DNA from: Anas platyrhynchos
Lineage: Eukaryota; Chordata; Aves; Anseriformes; Anatidae
Assembly (NCBI RefSeq): GCF_047663525.1
Contig: NC_092591.1
Coordinates: forward strand, 48,771,501-48,835,500
Length of the DNA: 64,000 nucleotides
Reading direction: 5' to 3'
In this document: piece by piece, positions 12,601-22,500 of the stretch
How positions within the stretch are numbered: the stretch's first letter is position 1
Layout of the letters: each line of letters begins with the position of its first letter
Translations under genes and position numbers: made by a program
Notes under the pieces: model-generated
Seen by the model: the letters and a program-made list of their open reading frames with translations, nothing else
Database searches by the model: none
Told to the model about the DNA's origin: nothing

Positions 12601-15600
12601 TGAGGCATACTATTTATACACTTCCAATCCTCCTTTTTGTTTTGAGTTGGAACATTTTAAACGTTTTTAAATAGGCAAATTAGATTATTGCCTAGTCTTT
12701 TGGAAATACCTGGAGTGTTTCAGATAACTGAAAAAAGTATTTGTGTGGAAAATAAATGGGTATTTTGTATATAGTTTTTCCATGCTAGAGGGATAATCAT
12801 CTCTGATGATGATGTGTCAAATAACTGAATTTAGATAAGATTGCAATGATGTTCTGTAAAAAACTTTGATTGTACTATATAATAAGTGAAATTAATTTCA
12901 TTTCAGTTCATACTGAATCAAGACTTGCCCAACCTAACCAGGTCCCTGTGCAACCAGAAGCTACGCAGGTAAATTTTCAGTAAATTTACAATTGATTTTA
13001 GTCTTAATTAGTGCTGTAAGAGGATAAAATTCCAAACTACAACAGAAACTCAAAGGTGAAATGCAAAGTTTTTTTTTTTTTTTTTTTTTTTAAGATCTAG
13101 TGGAAGAACTGTTTGGAAAGCTGCTTTGTGTAGTCCACTCTAAATACATGTAGTTGAAGGTTTCTCTGCATTCTGTTTGAGACAGATTAATAATTTGACA
13201 CGCCAGTCTTTGCCTAGTAGCTTTCTCTTCTACGTAAGATATGTGGTGTGCAGTATTTTTTAATATAGACAGAAGCAAGTTACTATTTATTCATTTATTT
13301 GCAGCAGAAATGCAAAGATCAGAATCACTTGGTTAAAGGGCAGTCTGTATCTGTTTAAGTGATCAAAACCAGATTTTGCAGATTAATTGCATAGTTCCTG
13401 TTATTTTTGTCTTGCTCTGTTAAGAATTAGTCCCAGTTGCTTGCTTGGAGTATTTTACACTGGAGTTGTAGAGCTGCCAGAATGAGTTTGAATGCTGTTT
13501 TCAGTTGAGCTTTCCTGCAATTCTTTTTAAAGTAGGATTAATTAAACTTGATTCAGTAATGTATATGTGATGTATTCTGCCTCTCATTAAGATGTGCAGT
13601 TTCTTACTGAGTTGCCTAGTGATTACAGAAATTCCTGACTTGGTATTAAGCATGTATGGCATCTCTGAAGTATTCTGCTGATCTCAAGTAATGAATCTGA
13701 TCCCTGTAGGTGTGTGGAAGCCAAAAGAAACAGATGTGTATCGTAAGAGTAATGACAGTATAAATGGCTGGCTTCATCTTTTAGAGATTAGCTCTGCAGC
13801 TTTTAAGTCACTTGTTTTTGTAATAGCAGGAATATCTTTTGTTCTTTTTTCTTGAGAGTTTCCTCTGTATGAAAATGCTGAAATGCTAGTACTTGTGCAG
13901 TTTTCTTTGTTGTAAATGTAGAATATCTTCTTTCATCAGTTCTTTCTGCCCTAGCTTTTATTTATTAATTAATTAATTTATTTATTTTGTTGTTAAGTGT
14001 TCTGTAACTTAGCCCTGTGGATTTTTTTTCTGATTTTCCTTGCTTCAACTAGTGCTGCCAATGATTCTCTCAGCAGTCTTGCAAGTGGTAGCTAAACTCA
14101 GTTCTTTTTAGTATTCATCAAGATGTTCTGAACACACCAGTAACTCAGTATCAATCAATTGCCTCCTGAAGTCCTCAGTAGCCTTAAACGCAGAGTTTGC
14201 TGGTTTGTTAGAATTTTCACTTACTCTGCGTAGGAGACCATAGGCTGTAAAAAGAGCAAATTCAGTCCACTGAATAACCAGTGCCTTTTCCATTTCTGTA
14301 TGAGTTTGCCATTCTCCCATATAAACTTCGTTATTTTTCTCTCACTCCCTCATTTCCCAGGTTTATTGTAATGGTAGTTGTGGTTGTGTAAGGAAATTCT
14401 TCAATTAAAGCAAATGTCCAGCTGATAAAGAAATATTCACAGAATCAAATTTGGCAGGTGATTGGTGGCATGGCATGTCACAATATGTCAAGTTGAGGTA
14501 GCTAAACCTCTGCTCATTACAAAGTACTTCATTTTTAATGGTTGTAAAGTTGTGCTGGAATAATTATTTTTACTAGAGAAAACCATTCATTCCAGAGTTC
14601 TGTGATATTTTTTATAAAACTCTGTGTGAGAATCAGCTGACTTGGGGGCATTTGGGGTTTATTTTGTCAGGTTCCCTTGGTTTCTTCTACAAGTGAGGGA
14701 TATACAGCTTCCCAACCCATGTATCAGCCTTCTCATACAACAGAGCAACGGCCACAGAAAGAATCAATTGACCAGATTCAGGCAAGTCAGATTTCACAGA
14801 GGTGGGAAGGACTGTGCTTGCAGGTGTGATCAAATGTTCTTCTGTGGTTTTTTGAAACTGAAGCTTTGTAATTTTCAGTTATCTATTGATAGGGCTGTTA
14901 GAGTTCCATATAAGTTCAAAATTTTGAGCCTGTCTGTGACCAGAAAGTCAGTCCTTTATAGGGTTGTTAAGTTACTAGATTGTCTGTTTAGTTAGAAGTA
15001 ACATGCCAACATTAGCATATGAGCATCCAAGTTATTAGTTTAGTTTACACATTGGCTACTAGTTAGTCCAGAAACCTGTTCATTTTGCCCCCTTTGTTTT
15101 TTTTATAGTTGTGTTTCAAGTTAATGAGGAAGAAGTCTGTTAGATTTTCCCTCTCCCATTATGCCGTTGTGAAAGAAGCTGTTCAGCTGAAGTAGAAAAT
15201 GTTCGTTTGCTGGAGTGAATCCAGTGCCTTTCCATTTTTTTTTTTTTAGTGAAGTTTTCAGTACTATTCAAAAACTGCTAAAATGTCGTTTGTCTATTTA
15301 TTAGGCTTCAATGTCACTGAACGCAGACCAGACCCCGTCGTCATCATCACTTCCCCCTGCATCCCAGCCCCAGGTTTTCCAGGCTGGATCTAGCAAACCT
15401 TTGCATAGCAGCGGAATCAATGTTAACGCAGCTCCATTCCAATCCATGCAAACAGTAAGTAGCAAATAGGTTTTGAATGACTTTATTTTGGTAGTCATTC
15501 CTTTTGTTGTTGTTACAACATCGGAATTGGTTATGTAATTGCAAAAATGGTCTTTGGTTACTCACATTTCTTAGTCTTGCATATTTCTTTACATGATCCA

Positions 15601-18600
15601 ATGAGGGGTTATAAAAAAATGCATTGGACCAGAAAGCTATCTTCCTATATTATAGGTATTCAACATGAATGCACCTGTTCCTCCTGTTAATGAGCCAGAA
15701 ACCCTTAAGCAACAAAATCAGTACCAGGCCAGTTACAACCAGAGTTTCTCCAATCAGCCACACCAAGTAGAACAATCAGATCTTCAGCAAGAACAACTCC
15801 AGACAGGTAAACTTATTTTAGAGAAAATTAAAATGCTGAGAGTTTCAGTAGATCAGATAATCAAGGCTGTGAAGTCCAAAGAGATACAGCAAAGCCTGTC
15901 ATATGTTCTCACATATACCTGGTCTTGCAAAGCTGCCCTTCACTGGGCAATGTCTGACTTCTGTTACTTCATTTTGCACCCCAATATTCTGTCTTGGTTT
16001 GAATATTGAGCAGGGGTTGAAATTCAGTATTTCTCCAACTGTCAAAGTAATTTTGCCACTTGGTTCAGTTATAAATAGAATTATAAATCACAAACAGGAT
16101 TAATGATTATTTGAAAGGTGAAAGCAGTATAGTGGAGTCCTTGCTCTGCTGATATTAAAGTTAAATGTGCCAAAAAAAAGTTCATTGTACTAATTCAGAT
16201 GACAAATTTTAAAAAATAAATGGTAAGATAAAATTGTGAGCAAATATGGACTGGTTCTCAGAGATGGTGGAATGTTCACAAAGGTGTAGAACCCTCTGCA
16301 AAAAAGGTTAGACAATTGGAATATAGCAGGCAAAGTGGTTTCCAAGTTAGCAACTTAAGAAAAACAACTATAATACAAAGTCTATCTACAAAACTATTCT
16401 CCCAGCCTTCCTACTACTGCTTTCCACTCAGATAAAATGTGTAGATGCAGAGAGGGATTACAAGTGAAGGACATTGGAAAGAGATGGCAATGGTGAAGTG
16501 CTAACAGCTACTGGAGGTGTGGAGTAAAGGAAAAATGTGATCCTTATTCTCTGCAACCGATTATGATCATGAATTTTGTCTTCCTTGCAAGCTGGGATAG
16601 GGAGGTGGGTAGATGAGAAGAGGGGGAACCAGATTTCCATTGTTGCCTTGCACTTTGTATGGCTCAAAAAACAACAACAAAACACCAAAAACGGAGTCTG
16701 GGGAACAGTATTGAAAGTGGGCCATGCAGTATTAAGTGCTTGTCATTCTGTAACATTTAAGTAAGTGTAACTGTTGATGCGAAAGAAATACAGTGTCCTT
16801 ACAATAAAACCCTGCCCATTGTAAAACCTATAAAAAGGATGACCACTTCATGCATTCCTCAAGAACAGAAAGGAAGTTGGGAGATCAGAGAAGTTTGTAG
16901 CACCCTGTGGCTGAGTGAGCTTGAACTACAGTCATGCTCCCTGTTGATGATGAAGTCTTTTTGTGTATAGGAAATAGGAGAGGGACTTATCGCTTGAAAT
17001 TGAGATCTTGCTTTAATATTTGTTGTCAAGCTGAAGTTTTGCAGCTGCTTCACTCTTACATACAGAATTCCACTTTCTGTGTTGTATTCCTAATCCATTT
17101 CTGATGATTGCTGTGATACAAAGATGTGACAAACATTACTCCCAAGAGGCAGACAGTTTTAAGCTATCTATGCTGCTTTTGCCTTGTGATTTATGTATCA
17201 TATAGAAGGAAAGGATCCCCCCATCCTATACAGCCTAAGCGGCCTCTGTGTTAAAACATTCCCACAACCTCACCTGTAGTCAGGACGGCTATGCCTAAGA
17301 GAATTTATTTAGAGTGATTGCAAGTATTTGTTAGTGGCCCTCCTCTCAGTTCAGAGGGGAGGAAGTTAGAGACATGGGCTAACTTACTCACATTGGTTTT
17401 TAGAGTGTGTGTGCGTGGCTGATTTTTTTTTAAAGGGTTTGAAATAGCACAGGAAAATTTTACGTGCATTATGAATACTTATTTCTGAGCTTACAATAGA
17501 GACTATTTGACATTGACTTAACCCAGAAATGGCAGATAGATGATTTATCTTAATATTGTGGGATGGCTGACTAGTAAGCTTGACACTTAATTCTGCAGAT
17601 TATTTTTCTTCAGTGGGTAAGCATTTATTGATGTGTACAATGGTACTTCAAAGCTTTGAACATTGAGTTAGAAGGGGGTATGTGTGGGAGCATAAATACT
17701 CAGCCTTTATGCTCTGCTTTTTCCCCACTTGAAATATATAGTGGTTGGCACTTACCATGGCTCTCCGGACCAGACCCATCAAGTGGCAGGTAACCACCAG
17801 CAACCTCCCCAGCAGAATACTGGATTTCCACGGAACAGCCAGCCTTACTATAACAGTCGGGGAGTGTCTCGTGGTGGATCACGTGGGACTCGTGGCTTGA
17901 TGAATGGTTACAGGGGACCGGCAAATGGATTTAGAGGTAAACAGCTTAATTAAACTCTCTCATCTGACTTTTATCTGGTCCTTTCTGGAAACACTGCGTC
18001 AAGAAACCATGTGTTATAAAAATGATGGTAGGTCATCTGTGCAAGCTATTTATACTTGTAGTAAATATTCAGTTTGTTTTGGCTTACTTAAGCAGCTCAA
18101 ATTTTAGATGCTTTGTTAGGCTTCCTACTAAGATGTAAATAAAGAAGCCTTTTCCCTGTTCTGTGCTTGAAGGCTTAATGTGTTTGATGAGGTATCTTAA
18201 GTTGTATTGCAAGCATAAACAAACATGGAAATACCCAACAGGATGTTTCACAACTATCAAGTGATGAATTCAGACGTCAGTTGGTACTTCAAAAATGTTT
18301 TTTTTTCTAGTCATGGTAGAAGTGGTATACTTCAGAGTTTCATCTTCCATCTTAATGAAAATGGGCTTGATAATACAGAAATAGAAGAACAAAAAATCCC
18401 AAAGTCATTATTCTGAAGGAATTAATAGGAGTGGAGGAATGATACTGGATTTCTGGATAAATAAGAACAATTTAATTGGATATTGTTGCGCTTTCAGTGT
18501 TGCAGAGATGGCTGGGATGTGTGTTAGAATGAGGAAGATGTTGTTTCCTTGTTTGGTTTTCTGGGATTAGACTTGTGAATACAGCACTGAAGGCTTTTCT

Positions 18601-21320
18601 TGCTCTGGTCTTGTCCTCTCATGTGGTTGGAGAGTAGAGAAGAAACCTGTGTAAAAAAAATGCAATTGATTGTAGTTGAGAGGAAGCGTTCACCATTTGT
18701 CTGCTTGGAATTGATCTGGAATTCAGAGTTTTGGTCTTGGGACTGAAGCTATCCTTGGCCATACTTCCTGGCTTTAAGGAGAATATCAAGCTCTGGAGCA
18801 GCTTGAGTTGGCTGTTGTGGCCTTGCAGGTCACAGCTGTTATGTTTAGATTACAGTATTTAGCTGTGGGTTGAATGTTATCTAAATGAAACCTCAGATTA
18901 CTAGAGAAACACATTGAATGGTTATCTCCTCCTCGTTCTTACTAGATCGTTGTTCTTGTTGCTTGTAATAGTACTAGCACTGATGCTGCATAGAGTTGCT
19001 TAAATTGCAGATTAAGCAGTGCTTTTTTTTTTTTTCCTCTGAGAATTAGGTAGAAAGCTCTTAAGTTTTTCTTTGTGGTAGCATAATATAATAGGTTATC
19101 ATTTCTAAGTGAAGGATGTGCATTCTTTTCCATAGGAGGATATGATGGCTACCGTCCTTCATTTTCCAACACTCCAAACAGCGGTTACACGCAGCCCCAA
19201 TTTAATGCTCCTCGAGATTATTCAAACTACCAGCGGGTAAGCTACCAGTATATCATGTCAGTCTAGAAGTAGAAATAAAATACATGCATCAACAAAAGCA
19301 CTGATGCAAGTCAATAAGTAAAAACATCTCCCTGTGACTTTTTTATTTCTAATGAAGTCAAAAGTTTTATATACTAAACATATATTTGGAAATTGCTGAA
19401 TTGGAAATGGCTAGTTATAATTGGGAAGCTGAGTGATTTCTGAAGTAGCTATAGCAAAGTTGAGTGAATTATAAAGAATTCTCTTAAATACAATTATCAT
19501 CACAACTTTGTGAGAAAGAATGATACTTAAAGAACATAAATCCACTGAAATCATCTTTTCAAACTTGTAAGGGACTGTCTATCTTCTGCAACACTGATTT
19601 GTTACTCTGAAATGGATGTAAAATTTCAGTGTTCTGTAGGAAGTATGCTCTGTCTGCTCAAAGCTTAGTCTGACTGGAAAATATCTGTCTCTGCATTATC
19701 CCCAAGCAAATATTCACCAACAAAGGAGAAGACTAATTTTGATCCTACCATTAGAATGTCAATTCATTTTTTGACTGGTCCTTTATGGAAACCCATCTGT
19801 TTGACCTGTGTGGAGTTGGTAAAAATCAAACGCTTAACAGTTCTGTTCGCCTTTATTACTTATATTGAAAAAATATTCTGTAACTAGAGAGAGGATTTGT
19901 CATTGTACATTCTTATTACAGTTGCTAGATGCTAGGAGGACTAAGACTTCATTTTCCTCACATGAATTAAAGCTAGTAAAATGCTGTATGTTGAAGTTAC
20001 AGGTGTTGCATCAGTGCAGATTGTTTTAAAAGCTCTTTATTTCACTGATAACTATTAACATCTGCAACATTATAAAATATTTGTTTTATGTCATAATGTT
20101 TTTCCATTTTTATACTTCAGGATGGATATCAACAGAATTTCAAACGTGGCTCTGGACAGAGTGGACCTCGGGGAGCTCCTCGAGGTAATTCCTGAGTAGT
20201 GTAGACTTGATTTGGGCTAAATGGAAGTTTTTGATCCAAATTCTGAACTTCTGTATTTAAAAAGCAACCTCAGTCCTTATTCAGCAGATCACAATTGAAG
20301 GATAAGCTTGCTTTCCTCTGACCTCATAGTTGACCCTGCTTTGGAACACGGTCTTGTACTTGTAGAAAACATCCTGAGGTCCTTTCTCACTTGAATTTTA
20401 CTATGTAAGGGTATGGAAATATGTTGTCCTGTAGCTTGTTAGTGTCTGCTATGTGTACATCTGAGAAAACAACAAAATATTTATTGTAAGGCTGTAATTG
20501 AGCTTACACGTTTTATTTTTCAGTGCTGTTTTCCACATTTTTTTTTCAGTAGATACTGGGTGATAAGATTGTCTTCTGCCTCCTGCAGACATTTTTGTGA
20601 TAATTCAGGTTGAATTTTGAAAAGTTCTGTCCTTGACCCTCTTGGTACTGAGGGCCCCATAGTGTGGAACTGTGGCCTGGAGTTAAACATTGCATCAGGC
20701 TGTGGTGAAGCTGAGAACATACTACGGAAACCATAACTATAAATGAATGAAAGTCTTGAGGTTCATTGTCAGAGATGTGCAGGCAAGCATGAGAGGACTT
20801 CACCAAGTGACAGACAGTTCTCATATATTGAGAGTGCAAGCTACAAACAAATCCTTTCTTAATGAGGGACGGAATAAATGGAAGTAAAAATGTGATTTCG
20901 TTAGCTTGCAGTATCTATATTCAAACACTTAAACAAATAAAAAAATGATTGCCTCGCATTACTGCAGAGTTTCTTGTTTTAGTTTTCATACCTTCATGAC
21001 ATATTTTTTTTAATTTTTCTTGAAGTTAGTGTGGCTTAGTGGTTCTGGGAAAAAAGTTACTGGGCTGAAGTTGCAAACTACAGACAGGTTACATAATGCT
21101 GAAATTTGATTTAAAGGAGCTTTTAGAACCATATATAGCCTAGATACACACCAGGGACTTCTTACCCAGTTTATACTCAAGCTTTTAGGATTTATTTTTT
21201 TTTTTAACAACCTGACTTCATGCATAATTCAAGTGCTTTTTTATATTTTTTCTAGGTCGTGGAGGGCCCCCAAGACCAAACAGAGGGATGCCTCAAATGA
21301 ATGCTCAGCAAGTGAATTAA
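528..21320 (+). CDS. CAPRIN1: CAPRIN1, cell cycle-associated protein 1 (3' part, 16 coding exons; 5' end outside window)
   Basis: Cytoplasmic RNA-binding scaffold that binds G3BP1 and FMRP, joins stress granules and neuronal RNA granules, and influences translation and proliferation. The 16 exons join in frame to 1851 nt (616 codons plus stop), exactly the number expected for human residues 94-709. Order along the protein: end of the N-terminal coiled region, the helical HR1 dimerisation region (about 123-250), an acidic stretch, the G3BP1-binding motif around Y370-N-F-M-Q-D, a long Q/P/S-rich disordered region, and C-terminal RGG-type RNA-binding repeats. Relative to the remembered human sequence the G3BP1 motif has I373 to M and D379 to E. 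P512, the site of a human neurodegeneration variant, is present. One intron has a GC donor. Exons for the first ~93 residues are upstream of the window. Confidence 0.97.
2060..2545 (-). mobile_element. Degraded CR1/L3-type LINE 3' fragment
   Basis: In reverse orientation this stretch resembles the 3' end of old sauropsid CR1/L3-like LINEs. Remembered landmarks occur in order on the plus strand: a TTTTGTTTATCTGTTTTAA block, a CTCCTAGTAGTTTCA block, and GTTGCCCTTTTCTCATACC followed by TTTTCTA. Heavily diverged with no coding capacity. Recognised by memory of the consensus, not by alignment. Confidence 0.5.
3010..3248 (+). CDS. CAPRIN1: CAPRIN1 exon, human residues 123-202 (HR1 helical region)
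   Basis: 239-nt exon, the largest coding exon of CAPRIN1 here. It begins IQKTIKKTARREQL and carries the charged helical segment of the homology region that dimerises and binds FMRP. It ends in phase 2 (AG|G for Arg202) at a gtaaac donor; the next intron is only 109 nt. Confidence 0.96.
3358..3440 (+). CDS. CAPRIN1: CAPRIN1 exon, human residues 202-230
   Basis: 83-nt exon reading LNEQYEQASVHLWDLLEGKE, part of HR1. Acceptor tttttcaag, donor gtaagt. Ends after T of Tyr230 (T|AT). Confidence 0.95.
3441..5374. other. CAPRIN1 intron, 1.9 kb
   Basis: AT-rich intron. Short open frames inside it show no recognisable domain. Nothing else seen. Confidence 0.6.
5375..5512 (+). CDS. CAPRIN1: CAPRIN1 exon, human residues 230-276
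   Basis: 138-nt exon preceded by a strong pyrimidine tract. It encodes KALKEIVERILQTSYFDSTH followed by NHQNGLCEEEEAA. The YFDSTHNHQNGL segment belongs to the reported FMRP-binding face of HR1. The acidic stretch then begins. Confidence 0.95.
5513..6763. other. CAPRIN1 intron, 1.25 kb
   Basis: AT-rich intron ending in a T-rich tract before the small acidic exon. Nothing else recognised. Confidence 0.6.
6764..6816 (+). CDS. CAPRIN1: CAPRIN1 exon, human residues 276-293
   Basis: 53-nt small exon encoding EPDPAEEFTEPTEVESTE, an acidic disordered linker. The following intron is 86 nt, the shortest found in CAPRIN1 here. Confidence 0.93.
6903..6989 (+). CDS. CAPRIN1: CAPRIN1 exon, human residues 294-322
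   Basis: 87-nt exon, 29 codons, reading YVNRQFMAETQF and ending DEWTVETVE. Phase 0 at both ends, so skipping it would keep frame. Confidence 0.95.
6990..11260. other. Largest CAPRIN1 intron in window, 4.3 kb
   Basis: AT-rich, no convincing exon, RNA gene or interspersed repeat. It contains a small direct duplication of a tagcacacaaaa unit near 8160-8182 and the A-rich tract at 10963. Open frames here are short and featureless. Confidence 0.6.
10963..10990. repeat. Poly(A) tract with AAC repeats
   Basis: Seventeen A followed by a short CAA-type repeat inside the largest CAPRIN1 intron. No retroposed body recognised upstream. Confidence 0.8.
11261..11416 (+). CDS. CAPRIN1: CAPRIN1 exon, human residues 323-374
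   Basis: 156-nt phase 0-0 exon after the longest CAPRIN1 intron here (4.3 kb). It ends with DLMAQMQGPYNFMQ, the first half of the short linear motif that docks on the NTF2-like domain of G3BP1. Confidence 0.95.
12338..12446 (+). CDS. CAPRIN1: CAPRIN1 exon, human residues 375-411
   Basis: 109-nt exon starting DSMLEFENQTLDPAIVSAQP, completing the G3BP1-binding motif that is split across the intron. Ends phase 1 (G|TT, Val). Confidence 0.95.
12907..12968 (+). CDS. CAPRIN1: CAPRIN1 exon, human residues 411-431
   Basis: 62-nt exon reading HTESRLAQPNQVPVQPEATQ. Disordered Q/P-rich region. Donor gtaaat. Confidence 0.94.
12969..14670. other. CAPRIN1 intron, 1.7 kb
   Basis: Contains the T24 tract and a TTAA/TTTA simple-sequence patch at about 13958-13990. 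No gene seen. Confidence 0.6.
13069..13092. repeat. Poly(T) tract
   Basis: Uninterrupted run of about 24 T in a CAPRIN1 intron. Simple homopolymer, likely length-polymorphic; no attached SINE or LINE body recognised. Confidence 0.85.
14671..14781 (+). CDS. CAPRIN1: CAPRIN1 exon, human residues 432-468, followed by a GC donor
   Basis: 111-nt, 37-codon exon beginning VPLVSSTSEGYTASQP and ending ESIDQIQ. It ends CAG|GCAAGT, a non-canonical but strong GC splice donor. The phase-0 join to the next exon (ASMSLNADQT) matches human protein order. The next GT downstream (AG|gtggga at about 14801) would join in phase 2 and hit a stop. Confidence 0.93.
14782..15304 (+). promoter_or_regulatory. CAPRIN1: CAPRIN1 GC-AG intron
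   Basis: 523-nt intron starting GCAAGT after CAG and ending TTATTAG. The donor fits the extended AG|GCAAGT consensus of GC-AG introns. A T10 run lies about 55 nt before the acceptor. Confidence 0.9.
15305..15454 (+). CDS. CAPRIN1: CAPRIN1 exon, human residues 469-518
   Basis: 150-nt phase 0-0 exon, 50 codons, Ser/Pro-rich then QPQVFQAGSSKPLHSSGINV and ending AAPFQSMQT. The Pro corresponding to human P512 is present. Donor gtaagt. Confidence 0.95.
15656..15806 (+). CDS. CAPRIN1: CAPRIN1 exon, human residues 519-569
   Basis: 151-nt exon reading VFNMNAPVPPVNEPETLKQQ, then Gln-rich sequence to EQLQT. The donor gtaaac follows ACA G. The reading frame stays open for a further 67 codons into the intron (see findings). 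Confidence 0.95.
15807..17741. other. CAPRIN1 intron, 1.9 kb
   Basis: The preceding exon frame stays open to a TGA at 16007-16009. The remainder is AT-rich with an acceptor of weak appearance. No repeat recognised. Confidence 0.6.
17742..17936 (+). CDS. CAPRIN1: CAPRIN1 exon, human residues 569-634 (first RGG cluster)
   Basis: 195-nt exon: VVGTYHGSPDQTHQ, a QPPQQN stretch, then YYNSRGVSRGGSRGTRG and YRGPANGFRG. These Arg-Gly repeats bind RNA and drive condensation. The acceptor (cttgaaatatatag) has a purine-interrupted pyrimidine tract and looks weak. Confidence 0.95.
17937..19135. other. CAPRIN1 intron, 1.2 kb
   Basis: Nothing recognised beyond a T11 run near 19023. Confidence 0.6.
19136..19236 (+). 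CDS. CAPRIN1: CAPRIN1 exon, human residues 634-667
   Basis: 101-nt exon GYDGYRPSFSNTPNSGYTQP, Tyr/Gly/Asn-rich low complexity, ending YQR at donor gtaagc. Several Tyr-Gly pairs of the kind that support phase separation. Confidence 0.95.
19237..20120. other. CAPRIN1 intron, 0.9 kb
   Basis: AT-rich intron between the Tyr/Gly-rich exon and the second RGG exon. Nothing recognised. Confidence 0.6.
20121..20184 (+). CDS. CAPRIN1: CAPRIN1 exon, human residues 668-689 (second RGG cluster)
   Basis: 64-nt exon DGYQQNFKRGSGQSGPRG ending APRG. Donor gtaatt; if unspliced the frame reads Gly-Asn-Ser-stop, close in layout to the short C-terminal tail of a human CAPRIN1 isoform. Confidence 0.94.
20185..21255. 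other. CAPRIN1 last intron, 1.1 kb
   Basis: Its first codons in frame read Gly-Asn-Ser-stop if retained. It contains an AATAAA at about 20937-20942 that could serve as a premature poly(A) signal for such a form. Confidence 0.5.
21256..21320 (+). CDS. CAPRIN1: CAPRIN1 terminal coding exon, human residues 689-709 and stop
   Basis: Encodes RGGPPRPNRGMPQMNAQQVN and a TAA at 21318-21320; the human end is MNTQQVN. Starts after ttttttctag. The exon continues into the 3'UTR. Confidence 0.96.
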
Positions 21321-22500
21321 ACGAATTCACAGGATTACATGAAACGCCAAAACCACACTGGCCAGTGTACTATACATGTTACCAGAAGAGTTATTATCTA
21401 TTTGTTCTCCCTTACAGGAAGTTTGTTGTAAAGGGACTATTTTCATTACCCATAATGACAGGACTACAGTTGCCAGCTTTATATTACCTGGATATGGAAA
21501 GAAATGAAACAACGTTTACTCTGCATGTTCTGTCCTAAGCATCATCTTGAGCCTTGCACATGAGATTCAGATTCCTCACCCTTGCTAAGAGTAAAGCAAA
21601 AAAGGCAATTTTCAGGGTGATCCAGTCTCCATGGTTAACTGAAGTGGCAGGAAAAAGCAAAGACTCACTTCTGACATTAAAGTGATGCAACAAATTTTGG
21701 ATATAATCTGCAAATTCATAAAGATTTTCTGTGGTGGCAGTTAACAAAATCTAATGTTCCCATGAAAGGATTGAAAAAGTGAAGTGTGGCTTGATAGAGC
21801 AACTGCATTTCAGCTTTTTCGTATTAAATTGAAGCACTGAACAGTTCAAGATGTGTAGTGATGCATATTTCCCTAAGTAGGCTTATAGCCAGTTTTTGAC
21901 AAAGAAGAAGCACCCTTAGCTACAGCACTCCTCATCACCAGGGCCCTGTTTACTGTGGCTAAGGATTTAAGATCGCTTGCATAACTGCTAATGTAACTGT
22001 GTAATTTTTTTAAAAAAGAAAAAAGCTTTGATTTGGCACTTCAACAAAATTTTGCAACAAATGTGAGATTTAACCTGGATGGCCACTGTATATTTGATGT
22101 GAAGTATTTAGATATCTCTTTGAAACACATTTAAGTTTCTTTGATAGCAATGACTTTTGTAAGGATTGGTACTCTCTATCATTCCTTATAACTTGCACAT
22201 TGTCTGTCACTAATACTTGACCTTGCTGTATTATCACCTAAATAACTGATGCCGGTACTGATGGAAATCTCTAATGGATAATCATAACACTTTTGGTCAC
22301 ATGTCCTTTTTGTCTTTCCTGCAGCCTTGAAGGTTTTAAGAAATCTCAAATGCCCGCTGCTGCTGCCCTTTTAATTGCTATCTTTTGAAAAGCACCAGTA
22401 TGTGTTTGAATTGATTTCCCCTTTTAAGGGAAATGACAGCCAGCAGTTACAGTTCTAATGGTATAAGCAAGACAAATAAAACATGTTTATAAAAATTGTA
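21321..22500 (+). other. CAPRIN1: CAPRIN1 proximal 3'UTR
   Basis: Non-coding end of the last exon, up to the first good AATAAA at 22475-22480 with cleavage expected about 15-25 nt later. The ~1.2-kb length is similar to the human short 3'UTR. It contains a TGCTGCT seed match for miR-15/16 at 22358-22364; human CAPRIN1 is a reported miR-16 target. The open frames seen in it have no support as genes. Confidence 0.8.
22475..22480 (+). promoter_or_regulatory. CAPRIN1: CAPRIN1 proximal poly(A) signal AATAAA
   Basis: Canonical AATAAA 1155 nt after the stop codon, in an AT-rich context. First canonical signal in the 3'UTR, so the likely main cleavage signal. Confidence 0.75.

Noticed and set aside
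14782..14820. GT donor at AGAG|GTGGGA just after the GC donor
   Set aside because: Would give a phase-2 join and an immediate stop after splicing to 15305; the GC donor keeps frame and human residue order.
21233..21538. 101-codon frame across the end of CAPRIN1
   Set aside because: It is an alternative frame over the terminal exon and 3'UTR; the conserved CAPRIN1 frame ends at 21320.
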